Assembly (NCBI GenBank): GCA_034422115.1
Contig: DAOUJW010000025.1
Span: 1 to 64,000 of the forward strand
Reading direction: 5' to 3'
Length of the DNA stretch: 64,000 nucleotides
From: DAOUJW01 sp034422115
Lineage (GTDB): Bacteria; Chloroflexota; Dehalococcoidia; Lucifugimonadales; UBA2985
The notes below the pieces were generated by a model, which was given only the letters and a program-made list of their open reading frames with translations, had not been told where the DNA came from and did not search any database. This document shows, in pieces, positions 61,658 to 64,000 of the stretch. Position 1 is the stretch's first letter, and each line of letters starts with the position of its first letter. The position numbers and the translations under genes are program-made.

Positions 61658-62272
61658 ATGGTAGTTATTGGCCTGGCAGGAGGGATTGGCACGGGGAAGA
61701 GTGAGGTGGCCCGTATTCTGGAGGAGCTTGGGGCGGTGGTGCTGGCGGCTGACCAGATGGGCCACGCAGTTTATCTTCCGGGCACGGACGGATTTCGCGA
61801 GGTGGTGGAGGCCTTCGGCGAGGACGTGGTGGGCGAAAACGGAGAGATAGACCGGCGCGCCCTGGGCGGCAAGGTGTTCGGCAATCCGGAGGCTCTGGAG
61901 AAGCTGAACGGCATTGCATGGCCCAAGATAAAGCAGATGCTGGCGGACGGCATCAAGGAGAACCAGGAGGCCGGCGCTCAGGTGGTTGTTATGGACGCCG
62001 CCATCATGATAGAGGCCGGTTGGACCGACCTTAGCGACGAGGTCTGGGTGACTTCCGCGCCTGTGGAGCAGGTCATCCAGAGGGTGCAGGCCCGGAACAA
62101 TCTGCCTGAAGAGCAGATCCGCTCCCGCATAGATTCCCAGATGTCCACCGAGGAGCGTGTGAAGCACGCCCACGCCGTCGTGGAGAACGACGGGGACATC
62201 GAGGACCTTACAAACAAAGTGAAAGAGCTGTGGCAAAATCGACTGGTCAGTAAAGGCCTGGTTGGGGGGTAA
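61658..62272 (+). CDS. coaE: Dephospho-CoA kinase
   Basis: 204 residues. P-loop IGLAGGIGTGKSEVARIL, VLAADQMGHAVY (catalytic Asp region), DRRALGGKVFGNPEALEKLNGI and the lid-region QARNNLPEEQIRSRIDSQMS. It phosphorylates dephospho-CoA in the last step of CoA synthesis. The next gene begins one base after its stop, so the AAA+ ATPase is likely co-translated. Confidence 0.95.
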   Translation: MVVIGLAGGIGTGKSEVARILEELGAVVLAADQMGHAVYLPGTDGFREVVEAFGEDVVGENGEIDRRALGGKVFGNPEALEKLNGIAWPKIKQMLADGIKENQEAGAQVVVMDAAIMIEAGWTDLSDEVWVTSAPVEQVIQRVQARNNLPEEQIRSRIDSQMSTEERVKHAHAVVENDGDIEDLTNKVKELWQNRLVSKGLVGG

Positions 62273-62273
62273 A

Positions 62274-63155
62274 ATGGCTGTACAAGAGAACTACACGTCC
62301 TATCTGGTAGAGGAATACGTCATAAGGGAAGAGCCCTTTTACATCCCGGTGTCCGACGAGATAGAGCTCTTTGAGGTGGCGTACCGCCAGAACCTCCCGG
62401 TGCTGCTGAAGGGCCCCACCGGGACGGGCAAAACCCGCTTTGTGGAGTACATGTCGTACCGACTGGGGCGGCCTCTGACCAAGGTGACCCCCAAGAAGGA
62501 GGGCGATGACGAGCAGCAGGGCATACCCCTGATGACCATCGCCTGCCACGAGGACCTCACAGCCAGCGACCTGGTGGGCCGCTACCTCCTGGAGGGGGAC
62601 GAGACGCGATGGGTCGACGGGCCGCTGGCCCGCGCGGTGAAGGCCGGAGCCATCTGCTACCTGGACGAGATAGTTGAGGCCCGGAAGGACACCACGGTGC
62701 TCATCCACCCGCTGACCGACCACCGCAGGATTCTCCCGATAGACAAGCGCGGCGAGGTGCTTGAGGCCCACGACGGCTTCCAGCTGGTTGTGTCCTACAA
62801 CCCCGGCTACCAGAGCGCGCTCAAGGACCTGAAGCACAGCACGCGGCAGAGGTTCATGGCCCTGGAGCTCACCCATCCTCCGGCCGACCTTGAGGCCAAG
62901 ATAGTCCAGCACGAGAGCGGGGTTTCGGAGGAGATGTCCGTGGCCCTTGCCAAGCTGGGCGAGAAGGCGCGCAACCTGAAGGACCACGGCCTGCAGGAGG
63001 GCGTGGGCACCAGGCTGCTTATATACGCCGGGAAGCTGATAGCCATGGGCATCGCCCCCCGGCGGGCGTGCCAGGTCGCCGTAACCTGGGCGCTCACGGA
63101 CGACCAGCAGGTGCAGCGCAGCGTGGATGAGGTGGTCTACTCCATCTTCGAGTAG
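62274..63155 (+). CDS. MoxR-type AAA+ ATPase, CbbQ/NirQ/NorQ family
   Basis: 293 residues from ATG 62274, with GGGGGG four bases upstream. Walker A LKGPTGTGKTRFVEYM, Walker B AICYLDEIVEARKD, TIACHEDLTASDLVGRYLLEGDETRWVDGPL and the sensor region VVSYNPGYQSALKDLKHSTRQRF, with a C-terminal CbbQ-like helical part. Such ATPases work with a von Willebrand factor A partner to insert metals or activate enzymes (Rubisco, NO reductase). The first 70 residues of a probable partner appear at the right edge, after a Nudix gene. Confidence 0.9.
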   Translation: MAVQENYTSYLVEEYVIREEPFYIPVSDEIELFEVAYRQNLPVLLKGPTGTGKTRFVEYMSYRLGRPLTKVTPKKEGDDEQQGIPLMTIACHEDLTASDLVGRYLLEGDETRWVDGPLARAVKAGAICYLDEIVEARKDTTVLIHPLTDHRRILPIDKRGEVLEAHDGFQLVVSYNPGYQSALKDLKHSTRQRFMALELTHPPADLEAKIVQHESGVSEEMSVALAKLGEKARNLKDHGLQEGVGTRLLIYAGKLIAMGIAPRRACQVAVTWALTDDQQVQRSVDEVVYSIFE

Positions 63156-63277
63156 ACGGGTCCAACCCAAAGCCGTCAGGCCAGGAGATCGTTATCAACA
63201 AGCTAGAACTGGCTATAGATTCCATTAAGGAGTCACTGAGCCAAGCCGGCACAGCCTACTATGCCGACGATCATGGC

Positions 63278-63778
63278 TTGACCTCCGCGGGCGTGATGGT
63301 GCTGCTCTACCCGAAGCAGGGGGAGCTTAACGTTCTGCTGAACAAGCGCACCAACCGCGTGGAGCACCACAAGGGGGAGATCTCCTTCCCCGGCGGCGCC
63401 CGCGACCCGGAGGACGCCACCATTCTGGACACGGCCCTCCGGGAGACGGAAGAGGAGATGGGTATCAAGCGGGAGGACGTGGAGGTGATCCGGCAGCTTG
63501 ACCAGGTGTCGACCAGGAGCGGTTTTGCCATAACGCCCTTTGTCGGCGCCATACCGCCGTCCTACCCCTTCGCCTCCAGCAACATCGAGGTGGCGGAGAT
63601 TCTGGAGGTCCCGCTGTCGGGGCTTCTGGACCCGGCCAACCTGCGGGAGAACGTGAGCGTTAGAGACCGCGGCATGAGCATAGAGTACGCTTATTCCTAT
63701 GGAGAGCACCTTGTATGGGGCGCCACGGCCAGGATTTTGACCCAGTTTCTGGGGCTTGTAGCCCCAGGTTTGCGGTAG
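63278..63778 (+). CDS. Nudix hydrolase, CoA-pyrophosphatase type
   Basis: 166 residues from a TTG, but the frame is open upstream and plausible coding begins near 63194: KLELAIDSIKESLSQAGTAYYADDHG precedes TSAGVMVLLYPKQGE. Upstream of 63278 there is no ATG, GTG or TTG before a stop at about 63128. An AGGAG at 63183 lies six bases before an ATC, so a rare start codon may be used. The Nudix region HHKGEISFPGGARDPED, then TALRETEEEMGI, has the one-residue-longer spacing of CoA/NUDT7-8-type enzymes. It could hydrolyse CoA or a related dinucleotide; coaE two genes upstream makes CoA. Confidence 0.85.
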   Translation: MTSAGVMVLLYPKQGELNVLLNKRTNRVEHHKGEISFPGGARDPEDATILDTALRETEEEMGIKREDVEVIRQLDQVSTRSGFAITPFVGAIPPSYPFASSNIEVAEILEVPLSGLLDPANLRENVSVRDRGMSIEYAYSYGEHLVWGATARILTQFLGLVAPGLR

Positions 63779-63785
63779 GTGAACT

Positions 63786-64000
63786 GTGACTTTTCCAACG
63801 TACGAAGAGGACATCCAGACATTTCCCAGCGAGCTGGTATCGGCCTTCCGAGAGGCCAGGGAGGCTGTAGCAGCCACCCTGACCAGCGAGGAGGAGTTCA
63901 GGTCCTGGGCCGACTCCGGGCTTGCCATAGCCAGGCGCGCTGGGCGCTCTTGGGAGGCGGCCAGGGAGTACTTCAGGGTAAGCCCGGACATGGTTCGCGC
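63786..64000 (+). CDS. Probable VWA-domain partner protein of the CbbQ-type ATPase (N-terminal part only)
   Basis: A GTG at 63786, with AGGTG just upstream, opens a frame that runs off the right edge (71 residues visible). The sequence TFPTYEEDIQTFPSELVSAF ... WADSGLAIARRAGRSWEAAREYFRVSPDMVR resembles the helical repeat that precedes the von Willebrand A domain in NorD/CbbO-type proteins. With the ATPase two genes upstream, a two-protein chaperone pair is likely, though the VWA domain itself is not in the window. Confidence 0.6.
   Translation, partial: MTFPTYEEDIQTFPSELVSAFREAREAVAATLTSEEEFRSWADSGLAIARRAGRSWEAAREYFRVSPDMVR

Overview
The window looks like a chromosomal segment of a G+C-rich bacterium, most consistent with Chloroflexota (Dehalococcoidia or SAR202-like). 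This is inference from several features together: an F420-dependent NADP oxidoreductase gene, a Thr/Pro-rich lipoprotein, very large secreted Calx-beta/DUF11-type repeat proteins, a DUF255 thioredoxin-like protein, an MEP isoprenoid pathway and frequent GTG/TTG starts. No rRNA, tRNA or CRISPR array was seen.

Layout. 1-14.3 kb: one minus-strand frame runs to the left edge and encodes at least 4,761 residues of a secreted repeat protein, with a MarR regulator just upstream. 15.1-19.8 kb (minus): a DegV lipid-binding protein, a one-polypeptide GAF-PAS-kinase-receiver-winged-helix protein with degenerate phosphorelay residues, and a FAH-family enzyme. 20.2-27.7 kb: metallo-beta-lactamase-fold protein, AMP-ligase/carrier/acyltransferase fusion, pyrD (minus), F420 oxidoreductase, a retropepsin-like protein and aspS. 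27.7-29.7 kb: an A+T-richer island with a tiny Cys protein (minus), a lipoprotein and a NYN-domain protein. 29.7-33.0 kb: the protein quality-control operon tig-clpP-clpX behind a good sigma70-type promoter, followed by a small gene bracketed by a duplicated clpX tail.

33.4-48.1 kb is almost all minus strand: a ribbon-helix-helix-like regulator with its own promoter/operator, then (in transcription order) ADP-forming acyl-CoA synthetase subunits, an aquaglyceroporin-arsC arsenic module, dprA-topA-xer, and a tightly packed run aroQ-pepQ-efp-xseA-xseB-PHP-formyltransferase-GNAT. 48.1-52.6 kb holds a second large secreted protein whose 5' coding region contains a 12-base homopolymer and which lies between inverted copies of a composite repeat. 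52.6-58.1 kb (plus): cdsA-dxr-rseP, a crotonase-like gene and ispG, which joins phospholipid head-group activation, intramembrane proteolysis and the MEP pathway. 58.2-61.5 kb (minus): DUF255 protein and an APH-fold protein. 61.6-64 kb (plus): coaE, a CbbQ/NorQ-type AAA+ ATPase, a Nudix hydrolase and the start of a probable VWA-partner gene.

Intergenic gaps carry several families of short palindromes, including two identical perfect 30-bp palindromes about 11.7 kb apart. The points most worth a second look are the pseudo-two-component fusion, the secreted protein with a possible phase-variation tract inside inverted repeats, the very long tandem-repeat protein, the duplicated clpX tail and the aquaglyceroporin-arsC pair.
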